Source of the DNA: Ulva prolifera
Taxonomy: Eukaryota > Chlorophyta > Ulvophyceae > Ulvales > Ulvaceae
DNA length: 64,000 nucleotides
Assembly (NCBI GenBank): GCA_023078555.1
Contig: CM041201.1
Coordinates: forward strand, 4,409,713 to 4,473,712
Direction of reading: 5' to 3'
The translations under genes and the position numbers were made by a program. The notes beneath the pieces are model-generated. The model had not been told where the DNA came from. It ran no database searches and was given only the letters and a program-made list of their open reading frames with translations. Shown piece after piece: positions 12,030-23,168 of this stretch. The first letter of the stretch is position 1. Each line of letters begins with the position of its first letter.

Positions 12030-15000
12030 CTCCCCCATAAACCCTGCTACGTTTCCACTAGCTGGAGTTTATTACGAACTTCTAGCAAAGCAGGTCCGGG
12101 CAGCACTTTAGTAAACACATCCGCTAACTGATCAACAGTGCCTACCCATGCTACCTTCAGTTCATCCATCTGGACATATTCCCGCACTCGCAAGTGCCGC
12201 ACACGAATGTGCTTGGATCTGTCAGTGGACACAGCATTCACAGCCAAGATGTTGGCACTCTTATTGTCGCCCCACAGAGTTGGCTTATTCGGAACGAGTT
12301 TCAAATCAAGAAGCAATTGCTTCACCCACATTAACTCGTTGGCTGTTGCACTCATCGCAATGAGTTCAGCCTCTGTTGTATCCCCAGCCACTATACTCTG
12401 CTTCTTCGAACGCCAGAGAACACAGTTCCCATACACCCGGATAACCATACCAGACACGCTTTTCAGATCAGCAGAGTTCGCAAAATCTGCATCTGAAAAA
12501 GCCTCTAGCAAACACCCGTGTCCCTCAGAGCCTATAAATTTTATTCCTAAATTCTTTGTGGACTGCAGGTATCTCAGAACATGTTGCACGGCAGACCAAT
12601 GTTCCTTCAGACTACTAGACATGTGCCGGGCCAGGGCATGTGCCACATAGCTCAGGTCAGGTCGTGTCACTCCTGCAATATACTGGATGCTCCCTACAGC
12701 ACTCATGAACCTGGAATGCTCAGCAGCACTGGCTTTCTCCAGGTCAGGATGCTCTTTCACACTCCTTAGTTGTTGCCGCGGCACTAATGGAGTGGGAGAT
12801 TTACGACAGTCAGACATGCTGTACTTTTCCAGCAGGTTCTGGATTTTGGTACGTTGTGTCATTGTGATTGTTTTGGCCTTCCGATGACGCGTGATCTCAG
12901 TGCCGAGTGCCCAAGACAGAACGCCTAGGTCTCTACCTTCAAATTTTGTGAGAATGACAGTGATGATTTCTTGCAGCCCCGCAGAGCAACTGAAAATAAA
13001 CAAATCATCCACCCACAGAAAGATAAAGCAGCGACTGGTTTTACTGACATACAGTCCGGGATCACTCTGTGCGCACACAAATCCCAGTTCAGCCAAGACC
13101 TTTACTAAAGCTTTATGCCACTCGCGAGCGGCTTGCTTCAGGCCATACAGAGTCTCATGCAATTTCCATACACGTGCTGTCCCGTCTGTAAAGTACGGGG
13201 GCTGTTCAACGAAAACCTCTTCCTCCAGGTCACCGTTCAGAAAAGCACACTGTATATCTATATGCCTAATCTCCAGATCCTCCTGAGCAGCTATAGACAG
13301 CAACACACGCAGTGTCGCATAACTACCGACAGGAGACCATGTCTCGAAGAAATCTACTCCTTCTACCTGAGAAAAACCACGAGCTACATATCGTGCCTTG
13401 TACCGCTGAATCTCACCAGCGGGTCCGCGCTTGATCTTGTACACCCACTTGCCCGAGATAGCTTTCTTACCCGCAGGCAGATAGCACAACATAAAAGTCC
13501 CGTGCTCACCCAGTGCTTCCACCTCCTCCTGCATGGCACGCAGCCATGCATCCCTGTCTGGACCCGCGAGTCCTTCCTTCATAGAAGGCAGATCAGGGTC
13601 GGAAGGCTTCTGCTTCCTGGCGGCAGCTGCTCTGCGCGACCCACGACGCTGAGCATTCTGCTGCTCGCCAGACTCCACATGCTGAGGTTTCAGGCCTGCA
13701 CAGGACACTCCACAGTCAGCCGCGGCTGATGTGTCCTGGTCGCAGGCTGAAACATCAATAGCAGCTACAACTGTCTCACTACTAGCAACGTCAGAGCCCG
13801 CAGGCTCATGCATATGCACAGCTGCTACATCCGCAGCCAATGGAACAAGGCGTCTGCGTACAAGAGGATTGATTTTAATTCGAGGCAAGGCAGCTGGAAT
13901 GGCCCTCACCTCGTCAGGCAAATCAACCCCAACTGCGGCTGAGGGGTCCGGATCCTCTCCCCCTAATTCGGACCCGGTCTCCACCTCATCCGGCTCATCC
14001 TCCCAGAAGGGCCTCGGCGCCTCAGCTCCTCGCAAGGGCTGAGCAACTGCCCCCGCGCCAGATGCTGAGGCCGCTGCCGAATTACTCCCGGAACGGACCC
14101 GCTGAGCCTCCAGATGCTGATGAGCCGCAGCTCTTTCATCATCTGAGACGGTGTAGTCCATGCGCTGTTCATCGTCGTCATCATAGATGCCAGGACTGTC
14201 GTCATCCTCCTCCATGTCGTCATCAGACGCACTGACAGACACGTGAACCGGGAACGCAACTTCTACACCAGGGTCGTGCAACACAGCGTTGCGCGTGACA
14301 ACATACTGCGCAGTACGGGAGGGCGTGGCGACAGAGTGATGCACTTCGCCGCGCACACGATGGGGGACAGGGACGTCAGGGTGAGCAGCAGCTCTGGACA
14401 TTGCACGCGTGCGATGCAAAGCTGCTCTGGCTATTTCCGGTGTTGCCCTAGCAGGGTCACGTCGGATAATCTCCGCAGAGGAGCCAGCTCCAAATTGTGG
14501 AGAGTACACAGCAGGACTGGGCTCAGGGTTGTCCTGCCGGAATGTCATTTCCATGACAGGAACCCTACCATGACCAGGGGGGGTGTGAAGCTGGTCACGC
14601 AGACGGCGCAACACTCCCCCATCATACGTGTGCTCTGCCGCGAAAGGAGGGACATCAGCATCAGTCACACGCTCACCCTCATCGTCCCCCTCGAAGGCAA
14701 CCGTGTAGGAGTTCGCAAACTCCTCATGTTCCCTTTTGTCCACAACGGCGGACGCATCGTACTTGCGCACGTGCCGGATCATCTGATCCGCAGTGCACAT
14801 GACCTGACGCACAACAAAAACCCTACCACCAGGAACATCCTGGGCGTACACACGTTGCATGCTGAGGCCCAGACCAGCCCCGACCCAGTATGCAGGCACA
14901 CCCCGGGGGGACAACTTCCGCAGCTTGTCATCCCTAGGGTATGCATACACCTCAACCCCCCATGGACGCTGCTGCCGCAGCAGATCTTGGAACACCTCAA

Positions 15001-17196
15001 CGGAGGTGTCTCTGAAAAAGGCCATATAAGGAATGATATCCTTATCACAAGACCGCACCAAAAACTCATCTAATTCTGTCGTCGCAAGCAACTTGTACTT
15101 GCGTTTCTCCTCATCCCTCAACTTATCGCGCTCGGCCTTTTTCATGCGCTTTCCCTTCCCCAGGCTCTTCTCAGCTTCGTCAACGTCCGCAGACGCATTG
15201 ACAGCATGCTGAGCTTTCAGGCCCTTGAGGATGCTCGCCAGTTTGTCATGGTACAATGCCGAGGACGGCGTGAGATTGTGGCCATGGACAACACTGGCGA
15301 GGCATTCGATCCACAGGAACAGAGGCAGGCCGCTCGCGAGCAGCACAGCACGGAGTGACTCAAAGGCCACTCCAATCCTCCTCTCGATCATGCCATTACA
15401 GCGATGAGCGGCTGTGGGGGTCAAGCGGTGAGTGATGCCACGACGCTGGAGGTAGAGTTTTAAGGCCGCGATCATGAACTCTCCCCCTTTGTCGGTGTGT
15501 AGGATGCGCACACCCGGTTCACCTGGCTTCACCACATTCACCCGAATGCGTTCAATAATGTAAGAGATCATGGCCGCAGCCTCACTCTTTTTGCGCAGAC
15601 CGACCACGAAAGTATAACGGGTAAAGGCACACATCACAAACAAAACATATTTCACACCACCAATTCCTACTGGAGATACAGGACCAGCTAAATCGGCGTG
15701 CAGTTGCTCACCAGGCCACTTGGCCTGACCCATGAGCTCACGATCATTGGCAGAGAAGTTACCCGCAGGCACCTTGCCAATTCTGCAGCCGTGACACCGA
15801 TTCCCTAATGGCTCGGAATCGACATCCAAATTCAAATGACCATAAAATTCACTGTTAGATTGCATGCGTTTTAGAACCCAATTAGACTGATGAAAAGACA
15901 AGTGTGCTAGAAAAGCAGGTTCCAGCAAGTATGCATCATGCGGGACCTCAGCTTTTTTTACCTCAGCTCCCTCAGCATTGGGTCGCTTCAGGTCAATGGC
16001 CGCGACCGCCACATGATGCCACTGCTGTTGATCCTCAATGACTGAGGTCGGACTGCTCTGGTTAGACTAGACTACCCCCCTATTGACAGGCGCACCGACG
16101 AGAATGGGTTTGGTATCTACTGCCATTTTAAACGCAAAGACAGGGTGACCATCCACATCTAGTTCCTGATATTTGACGTCATCTGCTACGTCGGTAGCCA
16201 TATCACCCAGACCAGGAACATACAACACATTTCTACGCGTGTCTAGGAACATCTGTTCATGTCTAAGACCCATCGTGCTGAGCAGGTTGTACGGACATTC
16301 AGGAGCATAGTAAACACCAGGGATTTCCACATCCAGTGGATGCTTGTTCCCATGCTTGTCCACATAAGCACCCAGGTTCACCTGAATGGTTCCCCTGCCC
16401 ATGATAGAAAGCTGCCCTGGTCCCGCGAGATTGGCAACTTTCTGACACGGACCGTACTCAGTGAACATTTCACGATTTCCTACTATATGCATGTCCGACC
16501 CACTATCAACAATGATGTTCCACGGAAGGGACGCGTCCGGCTGTGGATACTTGTCAGGCATTTCTACATTGCAAACATCCTTGGCCGCAGCCTGTTTGCG
16601 TTGGGGGCAGTTCGCACGCAAGTGTCCCTTCTTCTTGCAGAAGAAACAGGTCCTGGTCTCCTCGCGAGGAGCCTGGCCGGCTGCGAGAGCAGCGACCACA
16701 GGGCCATCACCACGGTGCTGCTTGCGCCAGCCATGGCCTGGTTTGCCCGCGGGCGCCCCAGACCTAGCCTGCAGCGACCGCTGTTGTTTGAGCAAATCAG
16801 CATGCTCAGTCAAACGTGATATTATCACATGAGGGGAGGAGTGTTGAACTTCGCTGCGCACAGCGTTGAACTCCTCCCCCACCTCTAACAGTTTCAAACG
16901 GAGCCATCGCTGGCCCACATCGGCACCTAGTGCCTCCAGTTGAGTGTAAACACTCATCACATCACCACAATATGTCGCAACATCTTTATTGTTTTGTGAT
17001 AAAGAATTAAACCGACTCCACAGACTGTGGATTTCGGCTTCGGTGCTAGGTCTGTACTTGGCAGTCAAGTAAGACCATGCTTCACACAGGTATGAGATGC
17101 GATAGACAGTCGTCCTATCCGCGTCAGGCAAAGACATTAGGACTTGTGTCCTCGCCCTAGCATGAACACGCTGTTCGTCCGCAGACGGTGCGTGCT

Positions 17197-17474
17197 TGTT
17201 CGAATGCAAGCGCGAGTGGAAGCGTCATACCGTTTAGTTTAGTTGGGCGAAATGTTAAGTATGTGTGCGGAGTACTTAGCACATGACGCCTGAGATCTGG
17301 GATCACACCTGCATGGTCAGTATCTGAGTCAGATACTTGAGCCATGACCTTGTTCGACCTATACAGAGAGCTGGAATGCGTCTTCTCATTCGCGGGCTGG
17401 TGACTGCCACGTGTCACCCGTGCGTGCATTCGCATGTGCACCTGCCTTGTGCGCTACGAGGCACGTTCACAACA
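17197..17474. mobile_element. LTR-like insertion (solo LTR or small LTR element) inside element B
   Basis: A 278-bp segment begins TGTTCG and ends CACAACA, giving short inverted ends TGTT/AACA. It is flanked on both sides by GTGCT (17192-17196 and 17475-17479), a 5-bp target duplication typical of LTR elements. It is absent from the matching place in element A. It has no coding content. It is unrelated by eye to the copia LTRs here, so it probably represents a solo LTR or a very short non-autonomous element of another family, and it is younger than the insertion of B. Confidence 0.8.
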
Positions 17475-18205
17475 GTGCTGCAACAAATGATCTAACTCAA
17501 ATTGACCTAACCACAAAAAGACTTACTGTTCGTACGCAACGAAACTTTCAGTCTTAAAATTCCATTCAGGGAGTTTTCCTTTTGTCAAATCAGGTTCGCT
17601 ACGTCCCCGAGATGCACGCAGCGCCTCGGTTAACGTTTCGAGTGATATGAGAGACTCAGTGTGACCAGGATCGTTCACAACATGAGAGGAAAAAGGCACC
17701 TGCTGGCTGCTCTGCCCAGTATGGGAAGAGGGTCGCGGCCGGACAATTCGTCCGCCCCGGAGCAACATACCCGCAGGCTGTTCTCCGTCAGGGAGCTGCT
17801 GGTCAGCGTCCCTGTCGACGAGAGGCTGCTGGTCAGCATCGTCACGCCTCTCCTCGCGAGGAGAGTTGGCGTTAGAGTTGGCATTGGAGAGAGACATCCT
17901 GCATTAGGACAGACGGTTGTTTGTTGCGCGCAGCAACTAACCGATGGGATTGCTCGCAAGAAGACAGGTTGAGAAAAATAAACGAACGCGTTCGCTTTCT
18001 CTCAGCGCTGATCATTAAAACAAGCTTCTCGAATTGTGTCTAACAACAATATACTACGAGAAAGCTAAATGATGCCTGCGCTTTTGACCGCAGTCTGAGC
18101 GCCGGCAGAACAGTGGAATGCCCGCCGTGTCTGCGCACAGACATTGGCCGACGGCTTCCTGAACAAGACCATATACAGACATAACGCTAACATTCACCGA
18201 TACCA

Positions 18206-18553
18206 TGTCAGAAAGACACTCATCTGCAGGTCAGACGCGCAGTCTTATGTCAAGTCAGGAAGCCAGCATCTCATACCTGCTGCGCACAGAGGTAGAACCG
18301 GAGAGATGCTGAGGGGAGACAAGATACAGCTAGTACCGTGAAACAGTGATAAGAAAGGTTACAGATCTCAGTGTGCACATGCTTATATGCACACTGAACA
18401 CTCAAGGTTACGGCGGAAAACCCTCGCACGATCTCTCTCACTACATCGAGACAATCCTAGCTGGCGGCTTACCCCTACACTGGATCCGCGGATCGTCCGT
18501 GCATGGGAGCACCTGTCACCGCGCTGCTGCCCGCAGGCTCATGCATTGTGACA
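18206..18553 (-). repeat. 5' LTR of copia element B
   Basis: 348 bp, TGTCAGAAAG...TTGTGACA on the plus strand. The primer-binding site (TTCACCGATACCA on the plus strand) sits immediately inside it. It abuts the resumed element A at 18554. Confidence 0.95.
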
Positions 18554-20133
18554 CTTGCGACGACAGAGCTAGACGAGTTTCTGGTGAGGTCTTGTGACAG
18601 GGATATCATTCCCTATATGTCTTTTTTCAGAGACACCTCCGTTGAGGTGTTCCAAGATCTGCTGCGGCAACAGCGTCCGTGGGGGGTTGAGGTGTGTGCA
18701 TATCCCAGGGATGACAAGCTGCGGAAGTTGTCCCAGAGGGGTGTTCTTGCATACTGGGTCGGGGCTGGGCTGGGCCCCAGCATGCAGCGTGTGTACGCCC
18801 AGGATGTTCCTGGGGGTAGGGTTTTTGTTGTGCGCCAGGTCATGTGCACTGCGGATCAGATGATCCGCCACGTACGCAAGTACGATGCGTCCGCTGTTGT
18901 GGACAAGAGGGAGCCTGCGGAGTTTGCGAACTCCTATACGGTTGCTTCCGAGGGGGACAATGAGGGTGAGCGTGTGACTGACAATGATGTCCCTCCTTTC
19001 GTGACTGATCACACGTATGATGGGGGAGCGTTGCGTCGTCTGCGTGACCAGCTTCACACCCCCCCCTGGTCATGGTAGGGTTCCCGTCATGGAAATGACA
19101 TTCCGGCATGACGACCCTGAGCCTAGTCCTGCCGTGTACTCTCCACGATTTGGAGCTGGCTCCTCTGCGGAGACAATCCGGCGTGACCCTGCTCGGGCCA
19201 CACCGGACATAGCCAGAGTAGCTTTGCATCGCACGCGTGCGACTTCCAGAGCTGCGGCTCACCCCGACGTCCCTGTTCCCCCTCGTGTACGTGGTCAGGT
19301 GCATCACCCTGAAGCTGTGCCCTCACGTACCGTGCAGTACGTTGTGACTCGCAACGCTGTCTTGCACGACCCTGGTGTAGAAGCTGCGTTTCCTGTTCAA
19401 GTTTCTGTCAGTGAGTCTGATGATGCCATGGATGAGGACGACGATGGTCCCGGCATCTACGACGATGACGATGAACAGCGAATGGACTACACCATATCAG
19501 ATGATGAACAGGCTGCGGCCCATCAGAATCTGGAGGCTCAGCGGGTCCGTTCCGGAAGTAATTCAGTTGCGGCCTCAGCATCTGGCGCGGGGGCAGTTGC
19601 TCAGCCCCTGCGAGGAGTCGAGGCGCCGAGGCCCTTCTGGGAGGATGAGCCAGATGAGGTGGAGACCGAACCGAATTAGGGGGAGAGGTCCCGGACCCCT
19701 CAGCCGCGGTCGGAGTTGATTTGCCCGATGAGGTGAGGGCCATTCCAGCTGCCTTGCCTCGAATTGAAATCAATCCTCTTGTACGCAGACGCCTTGTTCC
19801 ATTGGCTGCGGATGTAGCAGCTGTACACATGTATGAGCCTGCGGGCTGTGACATTGCTAGTAGTGAAACAGTAGCTGCTACTGAAGCTCCGCGCTGCAAC
19901 CAGGACACATCAGCCGCGGCTGACTGTGGAGTGTCCTGTGCAGGCCTGAAGCATCAGCATGTGGAGTCTGGCGAGCAGCAGAATGCTCAGCGTCGTGGGT
20001 CGCGCAGAGCAGCTGTCGCCAGGAAGCAGAAGGCCTCCGACCCTGATATGCCTTCTTTGAAGGAAGCACTCGTGGGTGCTGATAGGGATGCATGGCTGCG
20101 TGCCATGCAGGAGGAAGTAGATGCACTGGGTGA
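18554..20133 (+). mobile_element. Ty1/copia retrotransposon A, right part (fossil, 3' end absent)
   Basis: Continuation of element A after the B insertion. It matches the stretch of B between integrase and reverse transcriptase, an acidic linker rich in D and E followed by the start of the reverse transcriptase region. Similarity stops near 20133 and is replaced by unrelated DNA. Reverse transcriptase, RNase H and a 3' LTR of A are not found here, so A is a 3'-truncated fossil with several breaks. Confidence 0.85.
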
Positions 20134-20333
20134 GCAGAGATGAACGGGTTCCTGAATGTGTGCATAAAGTAAACTGGGTCCAGTTTTGGAGCGATCGGAA
20201 AGTGTCACCTTGGAAAGATTGGCAATGCTCCATTTGTACAAGCACTGCGTGCAATTCAATCGCCAGAAGGCACTGAGCAGCAAAACAATGTGAGGTACTT
20301 ACACGTGCATCGTCCATATGCACATCTGCCAAA

Positions 20334-20985
20334 CCAGCGAATGTAGATTCAGATGCTACTGCTCCCGATGCTGAAGCTGATGCCGATGGTACCTCTGAAG
20401 TGATGCAAGAGAAGCAGACACCTTCGAAAATCGAGCAAGCAAGGGGAGGATCAGGGCTGACGAATCGATTCAGCTACATTCTCGAAGCATTCAACGACCA
20501 TGATCTTCCCGCACATTCCCAGAGGAAGGTTTTTGGCAGTCTAGACTTGGTTTTAAATGAGCTCATCCAAGCCCTTGACAAGACTAACAGCTCCAGCCAG
20601 GGGCAAAGTCTCTGCAAAAGCAGGCCACAGCGTGCAGAGCCATGTTCCAGCAGTGACAAGACATACAACTGCTGTGCAGACAGTCAAGAGCCTTCCAAAA
20701 AGCGCAGAGAACCACAGAAAACATCGAGTGCAGCAGAGGCTGCAAACAGTGTTCAAGCTAGTGACAAATTGTTGAAGACCAGCAAAATGGAGACAGCAGA
20801 CATGCAAAAGAAGACCAAGACTTTCGATGGCCGCATATGCAAGTGAAGACAAGGTCCTTTGTAAAGGAGGATGCAGCCCCTGATGATGCAGAATCGAGCG
20901 GTGCAAGGCAAGCTCTGCAGCCCCTCGTGAATAGCATATCCGCTGCAATAGCCAAGGAACAGAATGTCGATATCAATTACATGGT
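20334..20985 (+). CDS. Hypothetical protein fragment, S/K/E-rich
   Basis: I do not recognise this. A reading frame from about 20353 to 20846 begins in an acidic Ala/Asp/Glu stretch after a possible acceptor and contains the ordered-looking LTNRFSYILEAFNDHD, then low-complexity Ser, Gln and Lys. A second frame, about 20829-20985, encodes ARQALQPLVNSISAAIAKEQ and ends in ATG at a good donor (GTGAGG). The two frames are offset, so they need a splice I could not place, or there is a frameshift. No continuation was found, and the next 7 kb is transposon-rich. It may be a disrupted host gene beside the truncated retroelement. Shares only composition with the CEP95-like gene at 36-40 kb. Confidence 0.35.
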
Positions 20986-22220
20986 GAGGTTGCTGGAGAG
21001 TGGGATCTAGGTTGCAATGTGTTCACACAATGTAGTAGTGGTGTTTGTGTAATTGTTGTGGCCAAGTCATGACCAGGTACTTGCCAACCCCAGGTCCAAC
21101 GTTGTTCACACCTCATCGATGTCTTTGTCCCCGCTGATGGAATCACTGCTATCTCTCGGTGGCGGTAACCGGATGGGTCATGCACATGTGTACTTGTATC
21201 GGGCCATCACATGCAAGCCTATCGGTTGATGATTGGAGGCGCTAATTCCATGCAATGATAAGATAGGACGCCCTTCTGAGCAGTGCAGCCGCTCAACGCA
21301 TGACGGCAGAGATCGCAAGATGAACATACTAAGGCGTCATTGTGCTGCTGCTGCTGTTTTGATGCTCCTGGATTGGAACCGTCGGAGATTGCTCGCCAGC
21401 GAGGGTGGCGTGGTGCCACTCTGGTGCGTGGGCCCCGTTTAGCGGGATACATAACTGCAGCTGCTATAGCTAGGACATGGCATAGGACCAACCGCCAACT
21501 TCGTAGCGGCGCTGGCAGGGACAGGTCGCACCGGCTGGGTAGCACACAGGTTGATTTTCGCATTTCGTCGCGCCAGCGACGAGAAGCACGATACAAAACC
21601 GGATTTTACAAGGATAACGTTGGGGAGACGGGCAGCTCTGCGGAAGAAGCAAGCAGGTCAAGTACACACCCTTAAGCCCGGCCAAACGCATCCGCATGTG
21701 GCCGCCGCACCCTCGCTGCTGTCACACCCACGCCACACACACAAAACTCACCACGCTCCCAGCAAATGAAACAGATCCCCAGACCGCTACACACTCACAC
21801 CCACACAGCAACCTCAATGCCTGTCCCCGCACGACAAAGCCGCCCGAGGCCGCCCACGACCGTGGTCGCCTGTCCGGGCCGCCCGACTGCTGGGGGCCCC
21901 CCCGCCCCACACCCCACCCCACCCCCAGACCCACAGCGCACGCTGCATGCCTTCCTGGCAGACCGCGCTGCGCAGCCCACCTGGCCCACACTGCATCGCA
22001 CCAGGGACGACGCGGTGCCCAAGCAGTCCGCACTCCCCCCGAAAATGCCATGGAAGTCACCCCACGTGCCGGCCGTCCAGGAGCCAGAGGCCGTACGGTG
22101 GGTTTGGCGCGCTAGTGCTGGATTTGGCGCGACGTTGGTCGTTGGCGTCTCACGGGCGCGGACCCCGTGGGGCAGCTCACCCCTCACGCCGGATGGCCTG
22201 TGAGCGGCGTGAGGTCATCG
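20986..22220. other. Intergenic stretch, no recognised gene
   Basis: No exon chain or RNA gene recognised. From about 21.7 to 22.1 kb the DNA is C-rich, which opens several overlapping proline/histidine-rich reading frames on both strands. I treat those as composition artefacts. Confidence 0.5.
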
Positions 22221-22228
22221 GACGGGAC

Positions 22229-22791
22229 CAGGGCTCTACATCCCGATCGGTTTCCCGACGAAAAATTGGGAAAAGGCAAAAAAACCGACGGTGAGCGAAG
22301 CGAGTCTCGGTTTCCCCCGAGAAGCCAGGGGGGGGGCCGGCGGGGGTGCCCGACGGCCGCCAACGGTGCTTTTCGGGATACCCCGACCAATGCCGACAGC
22401 TTGTCGGGATCCCGTAATCCTGTCGGGCCTGAAGGCACCGGATGTACATTGCAATGACAGAGCATTCATCAGGTGAGTCGCAACCAGGTTGCTTGCTGCT
22501 TGCGCATTGCGACAATGACCTTGCTTTCGTTCGGGTTCACTGGTCAAGGGCCGAAGCGCAGGCGCAGGGCCGAAACTCCTGCATCAGCCGACCAGGGCAG
22601 CAACGAAGCCATTTGTTCGTTGATTCGTTGCTTCGTAAAACCCGAAAATTGTTTTTGACACCCCCGATAGAACCTGAGGAGGTCGGCGGGCAACCCGATA
22701 TCCAGCAGGGTGCTTTTCGGGGCCAGCCCGACAAAAATTGGGTATGGCTTCGGTTTACCCCGACAAGAAAAAACCGGCTTGTAGAGCCCTG
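22229..22791. mobile_element. hAT-type MITE, 563 bp, with 8-bp target duplication
   Basis: The element starts CAGGGCTCTACA and ends with the exact reverse complement TGTAGAGCCCTG. It is flanked by identical 8-bp copies of GACGGGAC (22221-22228 and 22792-22799). A CAGGG end with an 8-bp duplication is the standard signature of hAT DNA transposons. Subterminal pieces around CGGTTT and CCCGACAAAAATTGGG also recur in inverted orientation. No transposase is encoded, so this is a non-autonomous MITE moved by a hAT transposase elsewhere. The intact duplication suggests a recent insertion. Confidence 0.9.
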
Positions 22792-22799
22792 GACGGGAC

Positions 22800-23160
22800 T
22801 GTGAGTCCCGCCAAAACTGCCTTGCCCGCGTGACGTGCCATCAGCGGCGAACCAGAGTGTCGAACGGTTGGCAAAAAAGCCAGAGTTTCGCCAATGAACA
22901 CACAGTGTGCGTTGCACTTTGCCTCGGCTACACACGGCGGCTATCGATCCGGGTCCGATCGCTGCGTCACACAACCAGTGATAATAGTCGTAACCCGATG
23001 AGGTCCCAACCGCGGTCGCGACTGTCATGGCCAGGCCCGACTGGTACTGGCTGGCCATGCCCGACTGGTACTTCACAAACGCTCCCGGGCAAGCGCCATT
23101 AGTCGAGCATGGCCAGCCTGCGGCCGCTGCCGTGTTTCATCTCGTCGCGGCTGCGCTAGC
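22800..23160. other. Spacer between transposons, no recognised gene
   Basis: Holds only a short direct repeat near 23028-23075, two copies of a GGCCA.GCCCGACTGGTACT unit. No gene seen. Confidence 0.5.
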
Positions 23161-23168
23161 AACGGCAT

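Larger units (their letters stand above)
11682..18553 (-). mobile_element. Ty1/copia retrotransposon B, nearly whole, minus strand (fossil)
   Basis: A full-length minus-strand copia element of 6872 bp inserted into element A. The two 348-bp LTRs (11682-12029 and 18206-18553) differ at one position, so the insertion is young. The primer-binding site lies inside the 18206 LTR and the polypurine tract next to the 12029 LTR. Read on the minus strand, the parts are gag with zinc knuckle (about 17.9 down to 16.6 kb), protease with DSGSDMH (about 16.5 kb), integrase (about 16.0-15.1 kb), reverse transcriptase with the copia box WVDDL (about 13.5-12.9 kb) and RNase H (about 12.5-12.1 kb). It has about two or three breaks, one being a 278-bp insertion. 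The plus-strand reading frames over it are antisense shadows. Confidence 0.95.

Noticed and set aside
12138-15407. Several plus-strand frames up to 276 residues across element B
   Set aside because: They are antisense to the continuous copia polyprotein on the minus strand.
21696-22203. Pro/His-rich overlapping frames on both strands
   Set aside because: They come from C-rich composition; no start, splice or domain evidence.
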